Source: Synechococcus sp. Cruz-7E5 (GTDB taxonomy: Bacteria > Cyanobacteriota > Cyanobacteriia > PCC-6307 > Cyanobiaceae). Taken from it: DNA of 64,000 nt. Both the position numbers and the translations under genes were made by a program. Where the stretch lies: positions 31,412-95,411 of the forward strand of contig NZ_JAGQCE010000011.1 in assembly GCF_024345995.1 (NCBI RefSeq). The letters run 5' to 3'. The notes under the pieces are model-generated. The model saw only the letters and a list, made by a program, of their open reading frames with translations, was not told the origin of the DNA and did not search any database. The stretch's first letter is position 1; every line of letters begins with the position of its first letter. Positions 45,416 through 55,151 of the stretch are shown piece by piece.

Positions 45416-46939
45416 TCAGGGGCGGCGCCACATCAGGCCATCGCGGCCCAGAAGGTTGTCGGCAGCGGCGGGGCCCCAGGTGCGGGCTTCATAGGGGTGG
45501 ACGGGCAGCTGCCAGGGGCTGTCCTCGATCAGCTCCAGCAATGGGGTATACAGCCGCCAGGCGGCCTCCACCTCATCGCCGCGGGTGAAGAGAGTGGGGT
45601 CTCCCAGCATGGCGTCAGCGAGCAAGCGAACGTAGCCCTCGTCGGAGGGTTCACCGAAGGATTCGTCGTAGGAGAAGTGCATGTCGACCGGACGGCTGCG
45701 CATCCCCGATCCCGGGGATTTCACCTCAAAGCGGAAACCGGCCCCTTCATCGGGCTGGATGCGCAGGATCAGCTGGTTGGCGGTGGGACTTCCGCCAGCA
45801 GCGTCGAACAGATGCACCGGTGCCTCCCGGAAGGTGAGCACGACCTCGCTCATGCGCTTGGGCAGGCGTTTGCCGGTGCGCAGGTAGAAGGGCACCCCCT
45901 GCCAGCGCCAGTTATCGATGAACAGCTTCATCGCCACATAGGTTTCCGTGGTGCTGTTGGGATTCACCCCAGGTTCCTGGCGGTAGCCGGTCAGGGGGCG
46001 CCTGGCGGTGCCACCGGGGCCGTACTGGCCGCGTACGCAGCAGTTCCAGGGTTCAAGCTCATCGGCCAGCCGCGCCGACTGAAGCACCTTGGCCTTCTCA
46101 TTGCGGATCGCCTCCGCATCGAAGCGTCCCGGGGCCTCCATCGTTGTGAGCGCCAGCATCTGGGTGAGATGGTTCTGCACCATGTCCCTCAGGGCACCGG
46201 AACTTTCGTAGTAGCCCGCCCGCTCCTCCACACCCACGGTTTCAGCCGCGGTGATCTCGACACTGGCGATGTAGTTCCGGTTCCAGATCGGCTCGAAGAT
46301 CGTGTTGGCGAAGCGGAGCACGAGGATGTTCTGGACCGTCTCCTTGCCGAGATAGTGGTCGATGCGGAAGACCTGGCTCTCCTTGGCGCTGGTCTGCACG
46401 ATCCGGTTGAGCTCCTGCGCACTGCCGTAGTCGCGGCCGAATGGCTTCTCGATCACCACTCTGCTGCGCTCGGGGTCACTGAGCAGGCCAGCGGCGGCCA
46501 GGGCGCTGCAACCACTGCCGTAGAACTTCGGCGACACCGAGAGGTAGAAGGTGCGGTTATTGCGCGTCGCCCGGTGGCGGTCGATCACCTCGAGCCGCTG
46601 GGCCAGGCGCACCAGGTGCTCGGGTTGCTGCAGATCCACCGGCTCATAGAACAGACCGGCGGCGAACTGGTCCCAGGCTCCGCGGTGCTCATGGATCAGG
46701 TCGCCGAGGGCTTCGGCCATGTGGCTGCGGAACTCTTCGTCGCTCCAGGGGCGCCTGGCGCAGCCCAGCACGGCGAACTCGGTGGGGAGCCGCCGCTGGC
46801 GGAACAGCTCGAACAGGGCCGGCACCAGCTTGCGAGAGGTGAGGTCCCCGCTCGCCCCGAAAATCACCAGGCACTGGGGCGAGACCACACGCTCCTGGCG
46901 TAGCCCGACCCTCAGTGGATTGGTGAGCGTGACGGTCAT
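45416..46939 (-). CDS. zwf: Glucose-6-phosphate 1-dehydrogenase
   Basis: A 507-residue Zwf, first enzyme of the oxidative pentose phosphate pathway and the main source of NADPH in the dark. The NADP-binding fingerprint is VIFGASGDLTSRKL near residue 28, the active-site motif RIDHYLGKETVQN and the VVIEKPFGRD segment are intact, and EAPGRFDAEAIRNEK completes the core. The ATG is at 46939, about 90 bases upstream of the petH terminator, so its promoter lies in 46940-47029. Confidence 0.96.
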   Translation of the reverse strand: MTVTLTNPLRVGLRQERVVSPQCLVIFGASGDLTSRKLVPALFELFRQRRLPTEFAVLGCARRPWSDEEFRSHMAEALGDLIHEHRGAWDQFAAGLFYEPVDLQQPEHLVRLAQRLEVIDRHRATRNNRTFYLSVSPKFYGSGCSALAAAGLLSDPERSRVVIEKPFGRDYGSAQELNRIVQTSAKESQVFRIDHYLGKETVQNILVLRFANTIFEPIWNRNYIASVEITAAETVGVEERAGYYESSGALRDMVQNHLTQMLALTTMEAPGRFDAEAIRNEKAKVLQSARLADELEPWNCCVRGQYGPGGTARRPLTGYRQEPGVNPNSTTETYVAMKLFIDNWRWQGVPFYLRTGKRLPKRMSEVVLTFREAPVHLFDAAGGSPTANQLILRIQPDEGAGFRFEVKSPGSGMRSRPVDMHFSYDESFGEPSDEGYVRLLADAMLGDPTLFTRGDEVEAAWRLYTPLLELIEDSPWQLPVHPYEARTWGPAAADNLLGRDGLMWRRP

Positions 46940-47029
46940 GGAGTTGCAGCTGATGACACTGGTTTACCCACGAAAGCGGGGAACACCCAGCAAAGGGCAT
47001 GGGCAGGCCCCCTCTGTGCTGATTTCGGC

Positions 47030-47056
47030 AAAAAAAAGCCCGCCGTGACGGCGGGC
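47030..47056 (-). terminator. Rho-independent terminator of petH
   Basis: On the minus strand an 8-base stem GCCCGCCG/CGGCGGGC (47056-47049 and 47045-47038) with a 3-base loop is followed by eight T residues (47037-47030). It lies 38 bases after the petH stop. Confidence 0.9.
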
Positions 47057-47094
47057 TGAAGCTGTACGGAAAGGGCTGTCCGCAGGGTGCCTGA

Positions 47095-48252
<1,158 letters not shown>

Positions 48253-48275
48253 TCAAACTCCTGAAAATCGGCTCG

Positions 48276-48281
48276 ATCATA
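48276..48281 (-). promoter_or_regulatory. Putative petH -10 element
   Basis: TATGAT on the minus strand 30 bases upstream of the petH ATG matches the sigma-70 -10 consensus at five of six positions. No convincing -35 is seen at 17 bases, which is common in cyanobacteria. Confidence 0.35.
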
Positions 48282-48495
48282 GGCAACGCCAATGATCGCT
48301 CCCTCCCAGACCGTTGGCCTTTCCGCACCAGCTGCCGAGTGTTGCGGTTAGGTTTGGTGGCGGCTGGGTTGATCCGGCTTGCCACGAATCCGGCGTTCCC
48401 CTCACTTGGCGCAACTTTCGGTTCTGACAACTCCATCCATCCAGGGCCTGCTCAGCAGCCAGGAAGCCTGTTCACTGGACACGATCCAGCAGGAC

Positions 48496-48966
48496 ATGGA
48501 GAGACTGCCGCAGGGGGCCAGGCGTCTAGCGGTTCAGTTGCGCCTAGAGCTTCCTCCCCCGCAGATCTGGGCCGTTCTCACCGATTACGAGAACCTCAGC
48601 CGCTTCATCCCCAACCTCTCGACCTCCCGGTTGCTCTGGCGCCGGGGGAACACCGTCGGGCTGGAGCAGGTGGGCTGCCAGCAGTTCTGCGGCCTGCGGT
48701 TCAGCGCCCGCGTCGAGCTGGAACTGCAGGAGCATCACGACGACGGCCTGCTCAGTTTCAGCATGCGAGAGGGCGACTTCCGCCGCTTCGAGGGTGCTTG
48801 GCAGGTCAGCGGCGAACCCGGAGGATCACGGTTGCTCTACGAACTGACAGTGCAGGGTCGCCAAGGCATGCCGATAGGTCTGATCGAGCAGCGCCTGCGC
48901 GAAGACCTCGCTGCCAACCTGCGCGCCGTGCAACGGGAAGCCCTGAGCCGCGCCCGCAAATCCTGA
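48496..48966 (+). CDS. SRPBCC/START-like (polyketide cyclase-type) protein
   Basis: About 156 residues from ATG 48496; in-frame TTG starts exist up to 48379. The conserved core is QGARRLAVQLRLELPPPQIWAVLTDYENLSRFIPNLSTS followed by a beta-rich ligand-binding fold ending in RLREDLAANLRAVQRE. This is the coenzyme Q-binding / cyclase-like SRPBCC fold common in cyanobacteria, with a hydrophobic cavity for a lipid or quinone. The ligand is unknown. It is divergent from petH. Confidence 0.78.
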   Translation: MERLPQGARRLAVQLRLELPPPQIWAVLTDYENLSRFIPNLSTSRLLWRRGNTVGLEQVGCQQFCGLRFSARVELELQEHHDDGLLSFSMREGDFRRFEGAWQVSGEPGGSRLLYELTVQGRQGMPIGLIEQRLREDLAANLRAVQREALSRARKS

Positions 48967-49324
48967 GCGAATCACATCAAGCCGGGATCTTACTAGGGGC
49001 CTCCTGATTTCAGATGAGATCAATCTAAAGAATGCAGAACTGAGCTGTTACTCACTCACGTCTGCTCGCACTAAATCAAAGTTTCGTTTACAGCCTTTGA
49101 CATTCTTATTCAGAAGATCTCTTCGGACAAGCATTGTCTGAATAAGATTAAAGTGAATGCTGCTGATTAACATGAATCAGAAGCGTTTCAGGAATCTCAG
49201 CAATCATCAGGGCCTCTGAAATGCCTGGCAGAGCAGACATGATCCAGAGTTTAAAACATTTGCGTGATCAACTGAGACTGCCCAAGTCTAAATACAAAGA
49301 CGAGCGCAAGAAGAATGATCGTGA
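48967..49324. other. AT-rich, hairpin-rich intergenic region
   Basis: These 358 bases are clearly more AT-rich than the rest of the window and hold no supported gene; a 15-codon ORF at 49173 and an ORF running into the antisense of the tRNA are not credible. Several inverted repeats are present: a 44-base three-way-junction-like element at 49104-49147, CTGATT/AATCAG around 49165-49182 and TTTCAG/CTGAAA around 49189-49222. A consensus TTGACA is at 49097-49102. It may encode a small RNA or be a remnant of mobile DNA next to tRNA-Glu. Confidence 0.6.
49104..49147. other. Candidate structured RNA or DNA element (three-way junction)
   Basis: Outer arms TCTTATTCA (49104-49112) and TGAATAAGA (49139-49147) pair perfectly over 9 bases. 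Between them lie two perfect hairpins: GAAGA-TC-TCTTC (49113-49124) and GACAA-GCA-TTGTC (49126-49138), separated by one G. An alternative fold with 10-base arms CTTATTCAGA/TCTGAATAAG is also possible. No T-tract follows on either side. Confidence 0.55.
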
Positions 49325-49397
49325 TACCCCCAAGGGGATTCGAACCCCTGTCGCCTCCGTGAAAGGGAGGTGTCCTAGGCCTCTAGACGATGGGGGC
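49325..49397 (-). tRNA. tRNA-Glu (TTC)
   Basis: A 73-base cloverleaf read on the minus strand: acceptor 5' arm GCCCCCA, D-loop region with GTCTAGAGGCCTAGGAC, anticodon loop CTTTCAC with a CCTCC/GGAGG stem (anticodon TTC), T-loop TTCGAAT. The 3' acceptor arm ends with T at position 72, giving a G:U terminal pair, and CCA is not encoded. In cyanobacteria this tRNA, charged with glutamate, is also the starting substrate of tetrapyrrole synthesis, upstream of HemL. Confidence 0.93.
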
Positions 49398-49470
49398 GAG
49401 GCCACGGAGCAAGAGCGTTTTCAGGCGCCGTTTCCGTTATCTGGACGCTACGGGTCGGAGTGTCCCTTCG

Positions 49471-50688
49471 TCAAGGCAAGACCTGGCCGGGGGAGTTCTG
49501 CCCTGACCACACCGGAACGGTGAAATGGAAGCAGGCCCCTTCACCGGGCTCGGAAACCACCCAGATTCGCCCGCCATGCACTTCGACGATGCGGCGACAG
49601 ACCGAGAGGCCCACCCCGAAGCCAGAGGTCGTTCCCGAGGTCTGCGGAAGCCGCACCCGCTCGAGGAAGATCCGCTCCTGCTCGCCGCGGGGAATTCCCG
49701 GACCGGTATCGCAGACACTCACCTGCACCCATTGGCTGGTGCGGTGCAGCAGCGAAAGGGTCACCTCGCCATCGTCGGGGGTGAATTTCAGCGCGTTCTC
49801 CAGCAAGTTCAGCAGCACCTGGCGCATGCGCCGCTGATCCGCGAACACATCCGGCAGGTCGGCGGGGATGTCGGTGGTCAGGCTCAGCGTCCTGCCCACC
49901 CACAATTTCTCCAGCTCCAGGATCGCCTCCGCGGCCACTGGCGCCAGGTCAAGCCGCTGGGGGTTGAACAGAGCCTCCCAGCGGGTGGTGCCTACCTCCA
50001 GCAGATCCTTGGAGAGATGCTCGATGTCATCGAGGCGGCGGTCGAGGACATCCCGGCAACGGGTGTTGTTGATGTGCCCGAGCTGCAGGCTTTGCAGAGC
50101 CAACTTGGCAACGGTGAGGGGGGTGCGCAGCTCATGGGCCACCATGCGCAGCAGCCGCTCCTGCACCCGCAGGCGTTCGATCAGGGTTTCGTTCTCCTGA
50201 CGCAGCACCAGCACCTGATCCTCCAGCTGCAGCTCCCGCTGGGAGCGGCTGCCATCCATTTCGGCGGGCCGCAGACTCATGCCCAGATCGCTGACCACCT
50301 CCAGCTGCTGCCAGCGGGGCAGCCAGCCCTTCAGCTGCTCCAGAACCGCATTCCCGGCCAGCACCTGGCGAGGAGGCGGCTCCAGTTTCACCAGAGCCGG
50401 GGTGGCCACCAACCGATGCAGCTCCAGCAGCTCAGGACGCAGGGCCGGGTCGGCCAGCTCAAGGGCCACATCAAAACCACAGTCGCAGGTTTCGAGGTAA
50501 TGCAGGACCCCGGTCAGATCGGCGGAAGCGAGATGGTGCGGGGCAGCCACCAACAGCAGCTTGAGCGGCCGCCGCTTCGCCGGGAGGCTGCCCTTGGCGT
50601 TGCCAGAGAGTGGGCCCGGGGCAGTCGTGCCGGAGTCAGCGTTTCCCGCTTCAGGCACCTTGGGGGCAGGCGAGATCGTGGAGATCAC
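49471..50688 (-). CDS. sasA: Circadian clock output histidine kinase SasA
   Basis: About 405 residues from GTG 50688. Residues 41-128 form the KaiB-like thioredoxin-fold sensor ([14 protein letters not shown] to [19 protein letters not shown]), which binds KaiC. A coiled-coil dimerisation region (about 150-180) leads to the H-box [11 protein letters not shown] (His 185), then the N-box [11 protein letters not shown], the CDTGPGIP G1 box and [25 protein letters not shown] before it fits SasA. It phosphorylates RpaA according to the clock state. The N-terminal 40 residues are a Pro/Ala/Gly-rich extension. An ATG at 50766 is also possible. Confidence 0.9.
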   Translation of the reverse strand: MISTISPAPKVPEAGNADSGTTAPGPLSGNAKGSLPAKRRPLKLLLVAAPHHLASADLTGVLHYLETCDCGFDVALELADPALRPELLELHRLVATPALVKLEPPPRQVLAGNAVLEQLKGWLPRWQQLEVVSDLGMSLRPAEMDGSRSQRELQLEDQVLVLRQENETLIERLRVQERLLRMVAHELRTPLTVAKLALQSLQLGHINNTRCRDVLDRRLDDIEHLSKDLLEVGTTRWEALFNPQRLDLAPVAAEAILELEKLWVGRTLSLTTDIPADLPDVFADQRRMRQVLLNLLENALKFTPDDGEVTLSLLHRTSQWVQVSVCDTGPGIPRGEQERIFLERVRLPQTSGTTSGFGVGLSVCRRIVEVHGGRIWVVSEPGEGACFHFTVPVWSGQNSPGQVLP

Positions 50689-50764
50689 CTTATGGCTTCG
50701 AACGCTGGGCCGAGAGCTGGCTATGACGAACCTGTCAACCGTCCCTCTGAGATTCAGGCTCTTC

Positions 50765-51346
50765 ATGACCCCATCCACGGAACGGGTGCCGCCGGACCCG
50801 TCCGGGCCTGCAAGGCGAACCCCCCAGGACAGCCGCATCCAGTTGGACAGCAGCCTGCGGCGGTGGTTTTCGCGCAACCTCGGCCTGTGGCGCTCCCGGC
50901 GCCTCTATTTCTTCCGTGACGAGGAGGAGCCCCTGCGCCTCGACCTCCTGCTGCGAATTGAAACGTTCGAGCAGCCGGTGGAGGGGGAGGCGGCTTACCG
51001 CTTCAGCTGGAAGCCGGAGCAGGATTTCGGCTTCTATGCCCGCAAGCCCCAGTATCAGCCAGAGGGGAGCCTTGACGCCTATCTCTGCGGACACCAGCTG
51101 CGGCGCAGCAGGGGGTATCTCGTGGAGCAGCCGATGCGCTCACAGATTCGCCAGGTGGATGAGCATCAACTGATCTTCGAGTCGCAGCATCAGAACTGGG
51201 ACATCCAGCAGCACATCCGCCTGATCGATCAGGATCGCTTTCGGACCTGCTCGATTTTCTCCTGGCGGGACGGTGATCTCGATATCACCGAGACGCACCA
51301 TGAGATCCGGCTGGAGGGTCCCGGAGATCCGCTCCCTGCCGATTGA
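50765..51346 (+). CDS. CpeS/CpcS-like phycobiliprotein lyase-type protein
   Basis: A 193-residue protein opening with a basic Pro-rich segment and [22 protein letters not shown], then beta-rich strands and ending [23 protein letters not shown]. The WFS-near-N-terminus, alternating strands, and a final THHEIRL strand resemble the CpeS/CpcS lipocalin-like bilin lyases, which attach phycobilins to phycobiliproteins, but the match by eye is weak and I hold the assignment loosely. Its ATG (50765) touches the alternative sasA ATG on the other strand (CATG). Confidence 0.5.
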   Translation: MTPSTERVPPDPSGPARRTPQDSRIQLDSSLRRWFSRNLGLWRSRRLYFFRDEEEPLRLDLLLRIETFEQPVEGEAAYRFSWKPEQDFGFYARKPQYQPEGSLDAYLCGHQLRRSRGYLVEQPMRSQIRQVDEHQLIFESQHQNWDIQQHIRLIDQDRFRTCSIFSWRDGDLDITETHHEIRLEGPGDPLPAD

Positions 51347-51379
51347 AGTTCGCGCCCCTGTGCATCAGCATGGAGGTTG

Positions 51380-51796
51380 ATGAACACGCTCTCCTTGCGC
51401 CTCACACGCCGCCTCCGCCGGTTCCTGTTGCTGGCTGCCGCCTTGATCATTCCAGCCGCTGCAGGAGCCGCCCCCGCCCAGGCGGCACCCGCCAGCGAAA
51501 GCGAGATGTCGCTGTACACCAGAATTGCGGCGGTCAATGTCTGCATTGCCCGTGGCGCCAAAGTCGAATTCGACAAGGCAGCCAGCATTGCCGGTGAAAC
51601 CATCGCCCAGCTGATCATGGGCCAGCACAACGGTCAGATCCAGCAGGTAGGCACCAAAGCCCTCACGATTGAGGAGCTGCGGCGCGGCTCGGTGAACTCC
51701 GCGGTGATCGGTGCCGTTGAGCTCTGTCCCAAGGAGGTGCCGCCGGATGTGGTCAAGAAGGTGAACGATGCCCTCAAGCAGCAGGGCGGCAAGTAG
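51380..51796 (+). CDS. Small secreted conserved protein
   Basis: A 138-residue protein with an Arg-rich N-terminus and a clear signal peptide (RRFLLLAAALIIPAAAGAAPAQA). The mature part, about 100 residues, contains two Cys (AAVNVCIARG and GAVELCPKE) that could form a disulfide, and a helix-rich pattern (DKAASIAGETIAQLI). I do not recognise a described function. GGAGG lies 3 bases upstream of the ATG, with a TTG between them as an alternative start. It follows the CpeS-like gene by about 33 bases. Confidence 0.7.
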   Translation: MNTLSLRLTRRLRRFLLLAAALIIPAAAGAAPAQAAPASESEMSLYTRIAAVNVCIARGAKVEFDKAASIAGETIAQLIMGQHNGQIQQVGTKALTIEELRRGSVNSAVIGAVELCPKEVPPDVVKKVNDALKQQGGK

Positions 51797-51931
51797 TCCC
51801 AAGGGCCACCTGCGCTGACCCCTCAGCGGACGCATCCGGACACATCCGGCCCCAGCCAGAGTTGCAATTCAGACGGTCCTGTTGGCTTTGCTGATGGCAT
51901 CCCCTCGGGGCTGTCCTCCAGCTTGATCACC

Positions 51932-52390
51932 ATGACCGTCTTCATTCGCCGTCTTCCCATGCTGCTCGCTGCCGGGCTCTGTGGCCTCGGCGCTTCGCTG
52001 CCCACCTCAGTCTCAGCCCAGGAGTATGGATGGGGCTACCGGCTGCCTACGGATCGGTACCCGATCTCCCGCAACGCCGGTTATGGCGTGACTCCAGTCC
52101 GCAACTGGCCGCCGGCTCCCTACCAGGACTACGACAGCCGGGACTTCACCAGCCAGCTCCCCAACGGCAGCACCCCTTACAGACAGCCGGTGCCCACCAC
52201 CTGGGAGGAAGCCCAGGCCCTGCAGCAGCGCTGCTCTATCGGCCGGCTGGTGGGTGGTGTCATCGGTGGTGGCCTCGGCTATGCCGCCTCCCGCGAAGAC
52301 GGCCGCACCTGGGCGGTCCCCCTGGGAGCCCTGCTCGGATCCCAGGTGGGATGCAACGCCGGCCAGGGCCGTGGGCCTCTGCCCTGGTGA
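51932..52390 (+). CDS. Secreted glycine-zipper protein
   Basis: A 152-residue protein with a signal peptide (LPMLLAAGLCGLGASLPTSVSA) and a Tyr/Pro-rich middle. The C-terminal 50 residues form a glycine zipper (LVGGVIGGGLGYAAS and WAVPLGALLGSQVGC) flanked by two Cys, as in 17 kDa antigen/2TM glycine-zipper proteins. This suggests membrane insertion or assembly into a periplasmic complex. No function assigned. ATG 51932 is preferred to TTG 51923. Confidence 0.72.
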   Translation: MTVFIRRLPMLLAAGLCGLGASLPTSVSAQEYGWGYRLPTDRYPISRNAGYGVTPVRNWPPAPYQDYDSRDFTSQLPNGSTPYRQPVPTTWEEAQALQQRCSIGRLVGGVIGGGLGYAASREDGRTWAVPLGALLGSQVGCNAGQGRGPLPW

Positions 52391-52430
52391 GCGGGGCGCC
52401 AGGATCAGGGGATCTTCTCCCCCTGGCCTG

Positions 52431-55151
52431 ATGAGCGTCGTGCGGCTGGCCGACTATCGACCCTTCCCCTACCGGCTTGAGCGCACCGACCTGACGGTGC
52501 GCTTTCTCGGTGACGAGGCCCTGGTGGAATCCACCCTGTTGCTGGAGTCCCTTGCCGCAGATGGCGAAGCCAGAGATCCGCTGGTGCTGCGCGGTGAAGG
52601 GTTGGAGCTGCTCTCCATCAGCCTCGATGGCCGGCCCCTGCTGCTCGACGAGATCGGGCGCGACGGCGACGCCTACATCATCACGAGCACTCCTGCGGGG
52701 CCGTTTCGCCTGAGCAGCGAGGTGCGCCTGCACCCACGTGCCAACAGCAGCCTCGAGGGGCTCTACGCCAGCGGAGGCATGGTCACCACCCAGTGCGAAG
52801 CGGAGGGGTTCCGTCGCATCACCCTCCACCCCGATCGCCCCGATGTGCTCAGCCTGTTCCGGGTGCGCATCGAGGCCGAGCGCGGCACCTTTCCTGTTCT
52901 GCTCTCGAACGGCAACTGCATCGAACAGGGCAGCCTGCCGGCCCTGGCCGGAGAAGAGGAGCGTCACTATGTGGTCTGGGACGACCCGTTTCCCAAGCCC
53001 TCCTACCTGTTCGCCCTGGTGGCTGGGGTGCTGGAGGAGGTCCGCGACAGCTTCACCACCGCCAGTGGCCGCAAGGTGCAGCTGCGCCTGCACGTGGAGC
53101 CTGGCGATGAGCCCTACACAGGCCATGCCATGGCCTCCCTGAAGCGCTCGATGGCCTGGGATGAGCGCGTCTATGGGCTGGAATACGACCTCGACGAGTA
53201 CAACATCGTGGCCGTCCGCCACTTCAACATGGGCGCGATGGAAAACAAGAGCCTCAACATTTTCAATTCCAAGCTGGTGCTCGCCGATGCAGCCACGGCC
53301 ACCGATGCCGAACTGGAGAGGATCGAGAGCGTGATTGCCCATGAATATTTTCACAACTGGACGGGCAATCGCATAACTTGCCGCGACTGGTTCCAACTTT
53401 CACTCAAGGAGGGACTCACCGTCTTCAGAGATCAGTGCTTCACGGCGGATCTGCATGCCCCGTCGCTGAAACGGATCGAAGATGTGGCGATGCTGCGCAA
53501 TACCCAGTTCCGCGAAGATGCAGGCCCCACTGCCCACCCGGTGCAACCGGATCATTACCAGGCGATCGACAACTTCTACACCACCACGATCTATGAAAAG
53601 GGTGCGGAGGTGATCCGCATGCTGCAGACCCTGCTCGGTCCGGACACCTTCATGCGCGGCATGGCCACCTATGTGCAGCGTCATGACGGCACCGCCGCCA
53701 CCTGCGACGACTTCGTTCAGGCCATGCAGGATGCTGCCGAGACAGCAAGCGATGACACAAAGACCGCCGCCAGCAAGTTCTGCTTCGAACAGTTCCGCCG
53801 CTGGTACCACCAGGCGGGAACGCCGCGACTGGAGGTGCAGCGCCTCTGGGACGGGGATCAGGGCCGCCTGTCTCTGAGCATCCGCCAGTACACCCCGCCT
53901 TCCCCGGGCCAGCCCGAAAAGCTGCCACTGGTGATCCCGCTGGCGCTTGGGGCGGTGGACCAGGCCGGCGAACCCTTGCTGCTGCAACACCCAGGCGAAA
54001 CCACCGCCACCGCTCAGGCCGTCAGCCTCGACCATGCCTGGGGGCCACTGACGCGGCTGCTCGTGATCGATCAAGCCGAGCAGACCGTGGTATTCGAGGG
54101 CTTCGAGCCCCACAGCCATCCGCCGGCCCTGTCCTTGTTGCGCTGCTTCTCCGCTCCGGTGCAGCTGGAGTTCGATCGCCCGCACGAGGAACTGCTGCAT
54201 CTGCTCAGCAGTGATGGTGAACCGCTGGCCCGTTGGGATGCCGGCCAGATACTGCTGTCTCAGGCGCTGCTGCGCCGAGCGGCAGGAGCCTCAGATGAGG
54301 CCCTCGAAGATGGGCTGGTGGCGGCGTTCAAGCGGATACTGCTTGAGGGCACTCTCAGCGACGGCAACCGCTGTGCCCTGCTGACAATGCCGGGGCTGGC
54401 CGAACTGGAGGCAGCCACCGCTCAGCCGGATCCCCCAGCGCTGTACCTGGCGATCAGGGCACTGCAGACCCGCTTCGGCGAGGCCCTCGCCGATCCCCTC
54501 AGCGGTTGCCTCGAGCGCTGTCGCCCCCAGTGGCGGCTCCCCTGGCCCGAGGGTGTCGGCGATCGCCAGATCACAGGACTGGTCTGGTCCTGGCGTGCTG
54601 CCGCCGGCGATGGGGCGGTGATGGCCGAGGCCGCCGCTGCAGTGGAGGGTCCCTCGATGACCCTCGCGAGGGCCGGGCTGCGGGCGTTGCAACCCCTGCA
54701 AGGGCCCGAGCGGGAGCGGGCGATGGCGGCCTTCTACGAGCGCTGGCAGGCAAGACCGGTGATCCTTGATGCCTGGTTCAGCCTGGAGGCCTCCGCCCCC
54801 TTCCCTGATGGGCTCAAGCGGGTGGAGGCCCTGCTGGCGCATCCGCGCTACGACCCGGCAGCTCCGAACTCCGTGCGGGCCGTGCTTGGCGGCTTGGTGG
54901 CCAACACACCGGTGTTCCATGCCGCCGATGGCAGCGGTTACCGCTTCATGGCCGATCAGATCGCCCGGCTCGACCAGCGCAATCCGATCACCGCTTCGAG
55001 GATGACCAAGGTGTTCAGCCGCTGGCAGAGCTATGCGCCCGAGCGGGGGGAGCGGATGCGGGAGGCGATGGAGCAGCTCGCGGCCGTTGAGCTCTCGGCC
55101 AACACCCGGGAGGTGCTGGATCAGAGCCTGGGGCGGGAGCTGCGCGGGTAA
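52431..55151 (+). CDS. pepN: Aminopeptidase N (M1 metallopeptidase)
   Basis: A 906-residue M1 aminopeptidase. The zinc site HEYFHNW starts at His 304, with the second Glu about 19 residues later (SLKEGLTVF near 327), and the substrate N-terminus is recognised by GAMEN (near 268). DNFYTTTIYEKGAEV holds the catalytic Tyr. The C-terminal half is the helical PepN-type domain. It trims N-terminal residues from peptides in protein turnover. The ATG at 52431 lies after the glycine-zipper gene; a longer frame upstream is its shadow. Its 3' end overlaps the GH10-like gene by 31 bases (convergent). Confidence 0.94.
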   Translation: MSVVRLADYRPFPYRLERTDLTVRFLGDEALVESTLLLESLAADGEARDPLVLRGEGLELLSISLDGRPLLLDEIGRDGDAYIITSTPAGPFRLSSEVRLHPRANSSLEGLYASGGMVTTQCEAEGFRRITLHPDRPDVLSLFRVRIEAERGTFPVLLSNGNCIEQGSLPALAGEEERHYVVWDDPFPKPSYLFALVAGVLEEVRDSFTTASGRKVQLRLHVEPGDEPYTGHAMASLKRSMAWDERVYGLEYDLDEYNIVAVRHFNMGAMENKSLNIFNSKLVLADAATATDAELERIESVIAHEYFHNWTGNRITCRDWFQLSLKEGLTVFRDQCFTADLHAPSLKRIEDVAMLRNTQFREDAGPTAHPVQPDHYQAIDNFYTTTIYEKGAEVIRMLQTLLGPDTFMRGMATYVQRHDGTAATCDDFVQAMQDAAETASDDTKTAASKFCFEQFRRWYHQAGTPRLEVQRLWDGDQGRLSLSIRQYTPPSPGQPEKLPLVIPLALGAVDQAGEPLLLQHPGETTATAQAVSLDHAWGPLTRLLVIDQAEQTVVFEGFEPHSHPPALSLLRCFSAPVQLEFDRPHEELLHLLSSDGEPLARWDAGQILLSQALLRRAAGASDEALEDGLVAAFKRILLEGTLSDGNRCALLTMPGLAELEAATAQPDPPALYLAIRALQTRFGEALADPLSGCLERCRPQWRLPWPEGVGDRQITGLVWSWRAAAGDGAVMAEAAAAVEGPSMTLARAGLRALQPLQGPERERAMAAFYERWQARPVILDAWFSLEASAPFPDGLKRVEALLAHPRYDPAAPNSVRAVLGGLVANTPVFHAADGSGYRFMADQIARLDQRNPITASRMTKVFSRWQSYAPERGERMREAMEQLAAVELSANTREVLDQSLGRELRG

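Noticed and set aside
45371..46903. 510-codon plus-strand frame over zwf
   Set aside because: Antisense of zwf with no motif; long antisense frames are expected in GC-rich DNA.
49221..49523. 100-codon plus-strand ORF including PKGIRTPVASVKG
   Set aside because: It runs over the antisense of tRNA-Glu; this string is the typical false translation of that tRNA.
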